Positions 38,501 through 45,314 of a stretch of DNA of 64,000 nt are shown here, piece after piece (the first letter of the stretch is position 1; each line of letters opens with the position of its first letter). The DNA comes from Mimachlamys varia (Eukaryota > Mollusca > Bivalvia > Pectinida > Pectinidae), in the NCBI GenBank assembly GCA_947623455.1, contig OX392543.1, forward strand, positions 22,876,757 through 22,940,756, given 5' to 3'. The notes under the pieces were generated by a model. That model was given only the letters and a program-made list of their open reading frames with translations. It did not search any database and had not been told where the DNA came from. The translations under genes were made by a program, and so were the position numbers.

Positions 38501-39316
38501 AACAATGATATTCTCTTGTGTCTGTGTATTGTAAAATCCTTTGAATGACGTCATGTCGGCGTATAATGAAAAATGTTTTTATTTTTAGATCAAGTCCACC
38601 ATCGAAGCTCAAATGACGTAAGCAAACCCGGAAACACTGAGGAGGAGGGTACAAAAACTCACGTAGCCCATTCAGGGCAGGAGATGACTGTGCCTTTAAT
38701 CAATATACAGGCCAGTACACCAGGTAAGTTGGTGCCAGGACAGAGTTTATCAGCTGCGTTAACGTGACTGCATGTATACATTTTAAAGTACGGAAGCCTA
38801 TAAGGGTCAATCAAGTCAATAAAAATATTGAAAATAAAACTCGAAATAATGTTTTGTCGTTTATTCAACAGAATTATTTTTATTGACCTAACCCTTATAG
38901 AGTTCCGTATTAAAGGAACAATTTAATAAACAATTTTTAGATTCAACTGGAATCGAAAATACTTGTATCTAGACGTACTGAAGTATAATGAAATATATTG
39001 TGTTTTGTTTTTATTTGTTTGTTTTTTCGTTTTTCTTTTCTTGCCTATTAATAATCTTTGCCTGCTTGCAAGATGTAGTGTCTATATAAGGATAATGTTA
39101 TCTTGTTGAAATTGAATGAGAGTAAAAAAGACAATATATATTAGTTTTGTCATCAGAAAATGTCATTTATTTTCATAATGTTCCATGTTCCTTACGTTTT
39201 AGCTATTTTACTGACATAACGAATTTTGACCTACAAAAGAGATTCTGTTTATCTGCAATTTACACTTACAATAATTATAATGTGTTATTTTCATTGTTAT
39301 AGATCAGGAACAGTGA
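8516..39316 (+). CDS. Shisa-like (STMC6) type I membrane protein, 7 exons, 284 aa
   Basis: Coding exons: 8516-8582, 25619-25846, 30969-31149, 31911-32047, 36306-36398, 38589-38723 and 39303-39316. All introns are GT-AG, every phase joins, and the sum is 855 nt ending in TGA. Residues 1-39 look like a signal peptide, with a probable cut after TYA. The ectodomain has five N-glycosylation sequons (N63, N76, N107, N111, N124) and six cysteines: C103, C120, C132-C133-G and Y-C141-C142. This CCG...YCC pattern is typical of Shisa and related STMC6 proteins. Residues 160-179 are the membrane helix, followed by CCCC at 180-183 (possible palmitoylation) and QRR. The tail of about 100 residues is polar and ends ASTPDQEQ. 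Shisa-like proteins act as adaptors that affect receptor maturation or trafficking; the partner here is unknown. The weakest link is exon 1, which is separated by a 17-kb intron, although its phase and signal peptide fit. Confidence 0.85.
9842..14105. repeat. 36-bp minisatellite, about 118 units, with higher-order structure
   Basis: Units are TTGACACASGGACATGGTGA-type 36-mers continuing CGTATTCGTCATATTA. The 36-bp register is almost perfect from about 10010 to 14070. Because 36 is a multiple of 3, frames stay open on both strands: a run of 1231 codons on plus (10009-13704) and 1021 codons on minus (11022-14087). A variant cassette marked by CACGAGGACAAC recurs at 10441, 11089, 11917, 12421 and 13213, which is 18, 23, 14 and 22 units apart. 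Most sequence differences between units change the amino acid, so selection on a protein is not indicated. Each consensus unit holds TGACG-TATT-CGTCA, a small hairpin with two CRE half-sites. Confidence 0.97.
14681..14945. repeat. short tandem array with CACGTG and ACGTCA cores
   Basis: About 15 units of roughly 15-16 bp follow the pattern TACGTCACACGTGTAT. Many copies hold the E-box CACGTG (or CATGTG), and most hold the CRE half-site ACGTCA. It lies about 575 bp beyond the 36-bp array, which also has ACGT cores. Confidence 0.9.
15609..15986. mobile_element. TTAA-flanked MITE, family A, copy 1
   Basis: The ends are AGGCCCAATATACGTAACTT and its inverted complement, flanked on both sides by TTAA. 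The TTAA target duplication is typical of piggyBac-like elements (inference). It is 378 bp and non-coding. Related copies are at 28094, 35702 and 55875. Confidence 0.9.
16010..16095 (-). mobile_element. SINE S1 tail fragment
   Basis: It shares the phrases cctattacagccagggtca and ttaaagacgg with the SINE copies at 7716 and 52030. The rest of the element is missing. Confidence 0.45.
16165..16225. repeat. short tandem repeat, about 15-bp unit
   Basis: Roughly four copies of GTTACCTGTGTGAAA with variation. Confidence 0.6.
16917..17343. mobile_element. foldback MITE with about 40-bp imperfect terminal repeats
   Basis: The left end (caaccttaacctatccacc, then gtcttaccctaagg) matches the inverted right end (ccttagggtaagac, then gttgataggttg). 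The interior has no coding sequence. The superfamily is not known. Confidence 0.6.
17385..17475 (-). mobile_element. tRNA-derived repeat fragment, minus strand
   Basis: Read on the minus strand, an A-box-like stretch (gaggtagagcgtcc) is followed about 30 nt later by a B-box-like stretch (agtttgaacccc). The acceptor stem does not pair, so this is a SINE head or pseudo-tRNA and not a tRNA gene. Confidence 0.4.
17822..17850 (-). mobile_element. MITE family A end fragment
   Basis: A single terminal repeat (AGGCCCAATATACGTAACTT) followed by caggaaatt, matching the right end of copy 1 in inverse orientation. No partner end is found nearby. Confidence 0.65.
18664..18990 (+). repeat. dispersed repeat family B, copy 1
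   Basis: It starts near gatacgaagatgggcg and ends near gttcgaattatgattt. Its middle encodes the peptide VDEAEDAYSSGTP in an open frame of about 69 codons. Related copies are at 21062, 22105, 38225 and 46925. Its class is unknown; it may be a fragment of a longer transposon. Confidence 0.75.
19780..20110 (-). mobile_element. SINE-like element, minus orientation
   Basis: Read on the minus strand it begins with a tRNA-like head: an A-box-like region (tagtggaagggcaccggg) and a B-box-like region (cgagtttgagtcc). A conserved-looking body follows (ttgagcaagatactttactc). The layout is that of a tRNA-derived SINE. The family is not named. Confidence 0.55.
20500..20870. repeat. degenerate tandem repeat, about 30-bp unit
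   Basis: Roughly eight or more diverged units follow the pattern gtccgaactctgtac, then agttaaacctcgtta. Copies differ a lot, suggesting an old array. Confidence 0.6.
21062..21290 (-). repeat. dispersed repeat family B, copy 2
   Basis: Inverse orientation relative to the copy at 18664. It includes the gtgttccggaagag and gacgacacccgccatg segments. A base change and an indel break the reading frame seen in copy 1. Confidence 0.65.
22105..22481 (-). repeat. dispersed repeat family B, interrupted copy 3
   Basis: The two ends of the family are present (gagaataccaaagcctcaac at 22115 and gagcatactcaaaaacgtcc near 22453). The central segment is replaced by about 220 bp of other sequence. Confidence 0.55.
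22790..23345 (+). repeat. dispersed repeat family R, long copy
   Basis: It begins near attgtttttattgtccaatt and runs through ggattggtgtgttgagtgcg to cttacaccctac. Parts recur at 7590-7680 and, inverted, around 49400-49620. Fragmentary open frames inside have no recognisable domain. The element type is unknown. Confidence 0.5.
24688..24925. mobile_element. MITE family C, copy 1
   Basis: The ends read GGGCCAGGTTGTTCAAA and the inverted complement of TTTGAACAACTGGGCCC. The interior contains gataagcttaatcagtgatt. A second copy lies at 49637-49885. Confidence 0.75.
24926..24999. repeat. inverted repeat next to MITE C
   Basis: The left arm (gatcttcactatacactaag) and right arm (cttagtgtgtatgtagtgaa, then gatc) pair almost throughout around a short centre. 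A phrase caatctgattaaaat flanks the whole 24.66-25.02 kb block in inverted copies, so MITE C and this palindrome may sit inside one larger element. Confidence 0.6.
25619..25846 (+). CDS. Shisa-like gene, coding exon 2
   Basis: The acceptor is tttctgttgcag and the donor is ATAG|gtaagt, phase 1 on both sides. It encodes the end of the signal peptide (MVASVLVTINIDVTYA) and a polar ectodomain stretch with sequons N63 and N76. Confidence 0.85.
25861..26193 (+). repeat. dispersed repeat family D, copy 1
   Basis: It contains aattaaactgcaccatgcag, tcctccaaggactcgtcagt and ccaaaatttctaa. Direct copies are at 40785 and 48733, and an inverted partial copy near 37960-38190. It starts just after exon 2 of the Shisa-like gene. 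Confidence 0.75.
26340..26775 (-). pseudogene. LINE-type reverse transcriptase, C-terminal remnant
   Basis: Minus-strand translation gives, in order, WVQRRATKCLSGMKNLTY, LPTLAFRKTRWNMIELYKT, and WNELPEDIVSAINVNSF followed by KNKLDNHW. This order and spacing is the familiar C-terminal region of non-LTR retrotransposon reverse transcriptases in invertebrates. Frameshifts separate the three segments, so it is dead. It is 5'-truncated and lies in intron 2 of the Shisa-like gene. The clade is not resolved. Confidence 0.8.
26866..28093. other. intron 2 stretch, nothing supported
   Basis: AT-rich sequence with a poly-A tract near 27630-27645. ORFs of about 100 codons show no recognisable domain. 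This lies inside intron 2 (25847-30968) of the Shisa-like gene. Confidence 0.5.
28094..28481. mobile_element. TTAA-flanked MITE, family A, copy 2
   Basis: Same terminal repeats and TTAA duplication as the copy at 15609, in inverse orientation. It is 388 bp. Confidence 0.9.
28499..28745 (+). mobile_element. tRNA-derived SINE (family S2), plus orientation
   Basis: The A box tggtgcagtgg and the B box gttcgattcc are spaced as in a tRNA-derived pol III promoter. A conserved body follows (gtgggttttctctgggtact, then caggtttcctcccac), of the kind shared by widespread metazoan SINEs, then an AT-rich tail ending aataaagtttataatt. A related minus-strand copy is at 55275-55500. Confidence 0.85.
28753..28985. 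mobile_element. degenerate MITE, actgtcaaacttcgttatc-type end
   Basis: The phrases aacttcgttatctcgaag and cttcgagttatctgagtatt match terminal and subterminal sequences of pogo/mariner-like non-autonomous elements. The right end is unclear. Confidence 0.4.
29003..29161. mobile_element. foldback element, about 159 bp
   Basis: The outer arms are ggattaacttgaatcc and its inverted complement. The inner arms are ggagtgtactct and agagtacactcc. Almost the whole element folds on itself. Confidence 0.65.
29274..29446. mobile_element. foldback MITE, family E, copy 1
   Basis: The ends are GGCCCCGGTTTCATCAA and its inverted complement. The arms carry repeated ccttaacttaagg phrases, so almost all 173 bp can pair. 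More diverged copies are at 31351, 34413 and 41522. Confidence 0.85.
29801..30273. mobile_element. pogo-like MITE with TA duplication
   Basis: The left end is CAATGGACCCGTGATAATCC. The right end, inverted, is CAGTGGACCCTCGATAATCC. TA flanks both sides. These ends match pogo/Tigger-type terminal repeats. It is 473 bp and has no transposase. Confidence 0.8.
30749..30968 (+). repeat. partial duplication of exon 3 and its acceptor region
   Basis: Segment 30749-30878 is a diverged tandem copy of 30879 to about 31005. Both begin cgaagtagatattacgtta and end with a gtgcttcca...ataaaacg phrase. In the downstream copy that phrase lies inside exon 3. The upstream copy has lost the acceptor AG (attttaattgtc in place of aatttcagagc), so it looks like a dead pseudo-exon. 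Confidence 0.7.
30969..31149 (+). CDS. Shisa-like gene, coding exon 3 (six-cysteine domain)
   Basis: The acceptor is tttaatttcag and the donor is ACGAC|gtaagt, entering in phase 1 and leaving in phase 2. It encodes residues 99 to part of 159. All six ectodomain cysteines are here (C103, C120, CCG at 132-134, YCC at 140-142), with sequons N107, N111 and N124. Confidence 0.93.
31351..31541. mobile_element. foldback MITE, family E, degenerate copy 2
   Basis: It starts GGCCCCGGTTTCACCAGCG and has imperfect inverted arms. The right end is mutated (cgctgacgataccgtgg). It lies in intron 3 of the Shisa-like gene. Confidence 0.6.
31911..32047 (+). CDS. Shisa-like gene, coding exon 4 (membrane helix)
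   Basis: The acceptor is ctctgtttcag and the donor is GAAA|gtgagt. It encodes residues 160-204: a hydrophobic helix (MLFMLIPLFLIPISLCLILY), then CCCC-QRR and a basic juxtamembrane segment. Phase 2 to phase 1. Confidence 0.92.
34413..34611. mobile_element. foldback MITE, family E, degenerate copy 3
   Basis: The subterminal phrases aacttaaaaatctccataac and aaagcattacaaaag, and the end ggtgaaaccagggcctg, match family E with many changes. Confidence 0.55.
34876..35216. mobile_element. MITE family F, copy 1
   Basis: The long terminal repeats pair the left phrase ggaatatgtcatggcaaaac with the right phrase gttttgccatgacatactcc, and catcatcgatatcc with ggatatcgaggata. The interior contains atgatgaggcaagaagactg. 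Copy 2 is at 62854, with collapsed copies at 37806 and 48101. Confidence 0.75.
35702..36084. mobile_element. TTAA-flanked MITE, family A, copy 3
   Basis: Same orientation as the copy at 15609. The terminal repeats and TTAA duplication are intact. It is 383 bp and ends about 220 bp before exon 5 of the Shisa-like gene. Confidence 0.9.
36306..36398 (+). CDS. Shisa-like gene, coding exon 5
   Basis: The acceptor is tttcaaacag and the donor is GGCACAG|gtaagt, phase 1 on both sides. It encodes residues 206-235 of the acidic cytoplasmic tail. Its last 27 bases plus the donor are the founder-like first unit of the tandem array that follows. Confidence 0.85.
36372..36985 (+). repeat. 37-bp minisatellite that repeats the exon 5 splice donor
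   Basis: The unit is close to gaacgagtggcggttgagaa followed by cggaacaggtaagttct. The first unit is the 3' end of exon 5 plus its donor. About 15 units follow. GGTAAGT donor cores persist at 36473, 36542, 36579, 36689, 36726, 36872 and 36909 (position of gt), while other units carry changed forms such as gttaagt. If a downstream donor were used, the reading frame would run ACA-GGT-AAG-TTC-TGA and stop at once after exon 5. Confidence 0.9.
37806..37918. mobile_element. MITE family F, collapsed copy (ends only)
   Basis: The two terminal repeats are almost fused: tccatatccaggggttacga to cttcagttttgccatgacat, then the inverse end ccctggatatcgaggatg. The interior is missing. Confidence 0.75.
37960..38190 (-). 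repeat. dispersed repeat family D, inverted partial copy
   Basis: It contains aggacgaaacagctgtatga and tgcagtttaattcatttttt, matching family D, with part of the sequence repeated at 38140-38200. Confidence 0.55.
38225..38510 (-). repeat. dispersed repeat family B, copy 4
   Basis: Inverse orientation. It keeps an open frame of about 74 codons that encodes VDGAEDAYSSGTP. It ends about 80 bp before exon 6 of the Shisa-like gene. Confidence 0.7.
38589..38723 (+). CDS. Shisa-like gene, coding exon 6
   Basis: The acceptor is gtttttatttttag and the donor is ACCAG|gtaagt, phase 1 on both sides. It encodes residues 237-280, a polar tail rich in His, Ser, Thr and Glu. No PPxY or PDZ-binding motif is seen. 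Confidence 0.82.
39303..39316 (+). CDS. Shisa-like gene, last coding exon (DQEQ stop)
   Basis: The acceptor is cattgttatag. The exon completes codon 281 (Asp), adds QEQ and ends TGA. It begins with the same four bases, ATCA, as exon 6. Confidence 0.72.
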
Positions 39317-39663
39317 CGTCATTTCTGATCTTAAAAGGAAAACAACTATATTCAGAAAGACACATACATTCTTCCGACCAGGAGACGAAGTCCTTTTAAC
39401 TGTGAAAAAGTTCTTTTTAAGTGTTAATGGAAAATCAATTTTCAAAACAGGAGGGACTTTCGTAGGAGTAGAATGATATGGTCTTCACAGCGGTTGTTGA
39501 GTGATGTTGGTAATATGCAGATTTAATACTGATGTATTCAATTACAAACATTTTTTAAATGTTTTACTGTGATGTAGTTTGATAACAAAGGTATGCAATG
39601 CATCATGTTTCAAGACGTTACGGTAACAATATGAGTTCCAGCCAGCAACTCAGAAACAATAAA
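39317..39663 (+). terminator. 3' UTR and poly(A) signal of the Shisa-like gene
   Basis: The first AATAAA after the stop codon is at 39658-39663, giving a UTR of about 350 nt. Later signals are possible, since the region is AT-rich. Confidence 0.5.
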
Positions 39664-40784
39664 ACAAGAAATTGTCATTTCAAATGGTTGAAAAGACCAG
39701 AAAAAAATCTAATTTAATATCGCCCCGTTGACAAGTCTTATTTAAGACCCAATTAAAGGTTATGCCTTTTGGATAAAATGAGCATACACTTTAGTTTTCA
39801 AAATAATCGCTAACTTTCATGTAGTCATCAGTTGTTGACTGAGGTTGAGGGCAACAGATCATATGTTGCCCTAAATCCAGGTCGACAATTGTTTTGTTAT
39901 ACCTCCAAAACTGTAACGTTGTAATTGTTTTGTGATGTCATAGCTGGCAACAGTCTATTTTCACAGTACTTCCGCCCGATGACTAAACAGTTCGTTTGTA
40001 GCTTCCTTTTTAAAAAACATAGATTGTATAGGATCTATTTGATAGCCTAAGGGGTATAACAAACCAAATTCTTGTTGAGAAATTCACTGAAATTTACAAA
40101 GTATCATAATTATCGGAGTTAAACATTTTGAAAACTGAAGATCAACTGACTCCAAGACCTGATGCGATGCGTGCGTCATTCGAATGGAATTTTCATTGTA
40201 CCTTTGAAAATTGATTTTTATTCTTTAATGACTACTCTTTATTAAATGAAAAAAGTGTATATATTTCCTTCGAAAGGTGTAGCAACTAAAATGTTCAGAA
40301 GAATGAAAAACATTAGATTATTGAAAACATTAAGATTTCATAATCAAAACAAATCGTGTTATTTTATTTTCTGTAGATGATATTTCGACTTTTAAAAGTA
40401 CAGCTTTTCAATTTTGTTTTCAACAGAGTTTCAATTTTATCGGTATAAGCACTGCCAATGCGTCATGTTAAGCATACATTTTTACGACATTTTTAATTCT
40501 TGTGTCTTATCCATATTTGTACCATATATATGCAAATGTTTTTCTTGAATTATTTTTCCATGTATGAGCGTGTCTATTAGACTACGTGATGTTACATGTC
40601 TTTTCAGTAAACACTTGTCTTCACTGTATAATCTTTATCGCATACTTTCCACATCTCACAATAGAAAATTGTGGGTAACAAACCCCTGTTATCGCAGTCC
40701 ACTGCACAGGAAATCCCCTTTCTTAGTCGATCATGATGAAAACTACCTTGTACTTGGCCATGATAAGTTCTTACTGATACAAGA
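39664..40784. other. intergenic stretch, nothing supported
   Basis: AT-rich sequence with no recognisable exon or complete element. Confidence 0.5.
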
Positions 40785-41092
40785 TGACGTAACACACACA
40801 TGATGCATCTTTTGAATGTAGTAATAGATACATTATGCCGAAAAAAATAAATTAAACTGCATCATACAGATGTTTCCTAGGACTCTTCGGTGATGCCAGT
40901 GGCCAAAAGGTAGGAATCCAAAATTTCTAAACTAATGTAGAAGCAGAAGGATCAGGCACGTAAAACTCGTTTAATTTATGAATTTAGAATGAAAATTAAA
41001 CTAGTTCTGTATAATTTCAACTACTACTCAAATGAGATTTACTGTGGCTATGGAGGCTCCAGCAAACCTCGGGGACTAACAAAATCCACCAG
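40785..41092 (+). repeat. dispersed repeat family D, copy 2
   Basis: Direct orientation. It spans from gatgacgtaacacacac to agcaaacctcggggactaac. It is similar to 25861 and 48733 over most of its length. Confidence 0.75.
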
Positions 41093-41521
41093 CAGAGTCC
41101 CACCCCACTTAAATTGATCTACAGGTAAAGTAAGTGTACCTGGACTGTCCAGGTAAGCTTTTTTACTCATTCATTGTATGTGTTTAAGGTGGGAATGATG
41201 CAGTAAGTCAGTTATGGCATTATTTTTTGTCACTCGGGACTTATTACACACACGCTATCACTCGTCATAAACCCCATGTTACTAAATAAAACATGCCCTA
41301 ACCTGTATATATATTTCCCTCAAAGCCATAATAAGTTATCTCACTTATTTGGTACACCGTCAAGGTTCTAATTCGTTAACAGTATTAAGTTAACATTGGT
41401 GAGTTTTATCCTGGACGTTATGTCATTTTTCAATCTTTTAATTATAACTGCTTAAAATAAGGTTTTTTTATTTCATTTTTCAATGTTACGTCATGATTAA
41501 AAGCAATAGTTTCTCAGAATT

Positions 41522-41700
41522 GGCTCCAGTTTCATCAGCGTTCCTTAACGGAGAAAAATACTTAGCTTAACAATCTACGTATGGAAGCATTTCAGAATCC
41601 AAGGAACGTTCTTTAATTTTTGATATACTTTCCTATCGGGATTTTTAAGGTAATGAATTCCCTTAGGTTAATTCTTCGTAACGTGGATTAAACCGGAGCC
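41522..41700. mobile_element. foldback MITE, family E, copy 4
   Basis: The ends are ggctccagtttcatcagcg and the inverse gattaaaccggagcc. The inner arms are diverged. Confidence 0.65.
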
Positions 41701-42129
41701 AGAGATAGTGATAATTCTATTTTCGAGAAAAACAAATTACTTTGCAGAAGTATCATAGGGTAATTGGAACGCCCATATTCATCATGGTTGATTTTCATCT
41801 TATCTAGCTTTTCAAATTATAAAAGAGATTTGGTAGACTTTGGTTATTTAAACAAGTTAAAATTAATTAAGCCCAGCTAGGTGAATACGATGACCAACTA
41901 TGCACGAAGACCATGCAGGCATGCCATGGTGTACACTGTAATGCAAATATTTTGAAATCAAGGAATTGATTGGGCTGACCTTGAAAACATGGTTTATCAG
42001 ATGAGATTTTATAACCTATATTCTTGTTTTATTATATCACCGCTATGTTATTTATTGTTAAAAATCTGTCACATTAATCCAGTCACCACAACTCCCATTG
42101 TTGCACAGTAGAGAAACATAAGGTTACAT

Positions 42130-44155
42130 TGTAACGGAGCAGACTGTTTGATAGTAGAGGAACACACTGCTTGGTAGTAGAGGAACACACTGTTGGATAG
42201 CCCAAGGAACACACTGTTGGATAGTAAAAGAACACACTGTTTGATAGTAGAGGAACACACTGTTTGATAGTAGAGGAACACACCGTTTGATAGTAGAGGA
42301 ACACACTGTTGGATAGTAGAGGAACACACTGTTAGAGAGTAGAGGAACACACTGTTGGGCAGTAGAGGAACACACTTTTAGATAGTAGAGGAACACACCG
42401 TTTGATAGTAGAGGAACACATTGTTGGATATTCGAGGAACACACTGTTTGATAGTAGAGGAACACACTGTTGGATAGTAGAGGAACACACAGTTGAATAG
42501 TAGTGGAACACATGTACACTGTTTGATAGTAGAGGAACACACCGTTGGATAGTAGAGGAACACACTGTTGGATAGTAGAGGAACACACTGTTTGATAGTA
42601 GAGGAACACGCTGTTTGATAGTAGAGGAACACGCTGTTTGATAGTAGAGGAACACACTGTTGGATATTAGAGGAACACACTGTTGGATAGTAGATGAACA
42701 CACCGTTGGATAGTAGAGGAACACACCGATGGAAAGTAGAGGAACACATTGTTGGATAGTGGAGGAACACACTGTTGGATAGTAGAGGAACACACTGTTA
42801 GATAGTAGAGGAACACACTGTTTGATAGTAGAGGAACACACTGATGGAAAGAAGAGGAACACACTGTTTGATAGTAGAGGAACACACTGTTTGATAGTAG
42901 AGGAACAGACCGTTGGATAGTAGTTGATAGTAGAGGAACACACTGTTGGATAGTAGAGGAACACACTGTTAGAGAGTAGAGGAACACACTGTTGGGCAGT
43001 AGAGGAACACACTTTTAGATAGTAGAGGAACACACCGTTTGATAGTAGAGGAACACATTGTTGGATATTCGAGGAACACACTGTTTGATAGTAGAGGAAC
43101 ACACTGTTGGATAGTAGAGGAACACACAGTTGAATAGTAGTGGAACACATGTACACTGTTTGATAGTAGAGGAACACACCGTTGGATAGTAGAGGAACAC
43201 ACTGTTGGATAGTAGAGGAACACACTGTTTGATAGTAGAGGAACACGCTGTTTGATAGTAGAGGAACACGCTGTTTGATAGTAGAGGAACACACTGTTGG
43301 ATATTAGAGGAACACACTGTTGGATAGTAGATGAACACACCGTTGGATAGTAGAGGAACACACCGATGGAAAGTAGAGGAACACATTGTTGGATAGTGGA
43401 GGAACACACTGTTGGATAGTAGAGGAACACACTGTTAGATAGTAGAGGAACACACTGTTTGATAGTAGAGGAACACACTGATGGAAAGAAGAGGAACACA
43501 CTGTTTGATAGTAGAGGAACACACTGTTTGATAGTAGAGGAACAGACCGTTGGATAGTAGAGGGTAGTAGAGGAACACACTGTTAGAAAGTAGAGGAACA
43601 CACTTAAATTAAGCAGAGGAACACACTGTTTGATAGTAAAGGTTCACACTGTTAGATAGTAGAGGAACACACCGTTTGATAGTAGAGGAACACACTGTTA
43701 GATATTAGAGGAACACACTGTTTGATAGTAGAGGAACACACTGTTATAGTAGAGGAACACATTGATGGAAAGAAGAGGAACACACCGTTTGATAGTAGAG
43801 GAACACACTGTTTGATAGTAGAGGAACAGACCGTTGGATAGTAGAGGAACACACTGTTAGAAAGTAGAGGAACACACTGAAGGAAAGTAGAGGAACACAC
43901 TGTTTGATAGTAGAGGTTCACACTGTTTGATAGTAGAGGAACACACCGTTTGATAGTAGAGGAACACACTGTTGGATATTAGAGGAACACACTGTTTGAT
44001 AGTAGAGGAACACACTGTTTGATAGTAGAGGAACACACTGTTTAATTGGAAAGGAAACAGTGTAGGACAGTAAAAGAACACACTTTTAAATAATAAAGGA
44101 ACACACTGTAAAACAGTAAAGGAACACATTGTTGGATAGTAGAGGTACATAATGT
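42130..44155. repeat. 23-bp minisatellite with an internal 637-bp duplication
   Basis: The unit is close to CTGTTTGATAGTAGAGGAAC followed by ACA, in about 85 copies. A block from about 42313 to 42925 recurs at about 42950-43562 with the same variant order (for example gttagagagt at 42331 and 42968). Because 23 is not a multiple of 3, the frame shifts with each unit and repeats every 69 bp. The minus strand lacks stops in all three phases, which creates overlapping ORFs of up to 320 codons that are not genes. Confidence 0.95.
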
Positions 44156-44159
44156 TAGA

Positions 44160-44365
44160 TTGTAGAGGAACAGGTACGTTGTGACTGGATTATTGTAGAG
44201 GAACAGGTACGTTGTGACTGGATTATTGTAGAGGAACAGGTACGTTGTGACTGGATTATTGTAGAGGAACAGGTACGTTGTGACTGGATTATTGTAGAGG
44301 AACAGGTACGTTGTGACTGGATTAGTGTAGAGGAACAGGTACGTTATGACTGGATTATTGTAGCG
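44160..44365. repeat. 33-bp tandem array, six copies
   Basis: The unit is gtagaggaacaggtacgttg followed by tgactggattatt. Copies are nearly identical, so the array is young. It directly abuts the 23-bp array and shares the gtagaggaac phrase, so it probably grew out of it. Each unit has a donor-like CAG|GTACGT. Confidence 0.93.
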
Positions 44366-45262
44366 TTTCACTGTAATTAAGACTCTTTCCTATGCAAGGT
44401 ATATCTGTTCGTGGCGTGTTCATGTTTCAGATTATCCATGTCTTTGTCTAATACTCTGCCTTTTTCTTAAAACAGCATGTATATATATGTGTGTGTGTGT
44501 GTTTTATTTTCAACATCATGCTTTGATTTACTCTTCGTTAAACTGAACAATGGTGTGTACAGCATGAAAAACAACACAACATTTAGAAAGTAATGTGTAT
44601 GTGTTTTTAAATAATCCTCAAGTAGATTAATAATATATTTTATCATGTTTTGCGAAAACTTCAAAGTTCGCTGTCTTAATACTTTAAATTCCAATTTCTA
44701 GACTTCCTGAAATGATAGAACTCAACAGCTCACTAGATCCAATGACTTTGTTATTGTTATTGTACCAGTAGCACAGTCTAGCGCCAGCTATGTTTGAGTT
44801 TTACTTTGTCAGTAAATCTTAGTGAATTTATCACAATTTAATGAATCAATAATCATCTTTTTTCCCCAAAAATATGTTGAATGTTACGGAGTATGAATCC
44901 ATATAATTAACCGTTCTTTGTTAATAAAGGACAGGCTAGATATGGATAATTTCTAAGGGGGGGGGGGGGTGTTGTTATTGTATACATTTGAAATCAAAAG
45001 AAAATATCGATAAAACGTTCATAGAATATCACAACCGTTAACTTTGTTTTGCCACGGACATCTGTACATGTAAGCAAGTTTCCAAATCTTATGTAAGGAC
45101 GGTGTAGCCTCAGGACCATCCATTATGTTTTCTTTTAGGGAACTTATACTTTCACTCATCAAGGACAGGGATATCCGCACTTTTACCGGTGTGATATTTT
45201 CTTATTCCACCCTAGGGTTGAGACAAGCTACACGTGTTTTTTGCACGTTCTCAACAATTGTG
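44366..45262. other. intergenic stretch, nothing supported
   Basis: It includes a short GT microsatellite near 44490-44501 and a poly-G run near 44957-44968. No gene is recognisable. Confidence 0.5.
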
Positions 45263-45314
45263 TGACGTCATAAAAATAATGACATGACGTCACGGCAATA
45301 ATACAATGACGTCA
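45263..45314. promoter_or_regulatory. three perfect CRE sites at 22-bp intervals
   Basis: The palindrome TGACGTCA occurs at 45263-45270, 45285-45292 and 45307-45314. The start-to-start spacing is exactly 22 bp twice, about two helical turns. TGACGTCA is the CREB/ATF consensus. No gene start is recognised nearby, so a role is inference. Confidence 0.5.

Noticed and set aside
42069..44371. Overlapping minus-strand ORFs of up to 320 codons
   Set aside because: The 23-bp unit lacks stops in all three minus frames, so overlapping ORFs appear in several frames. This is not gene-like.
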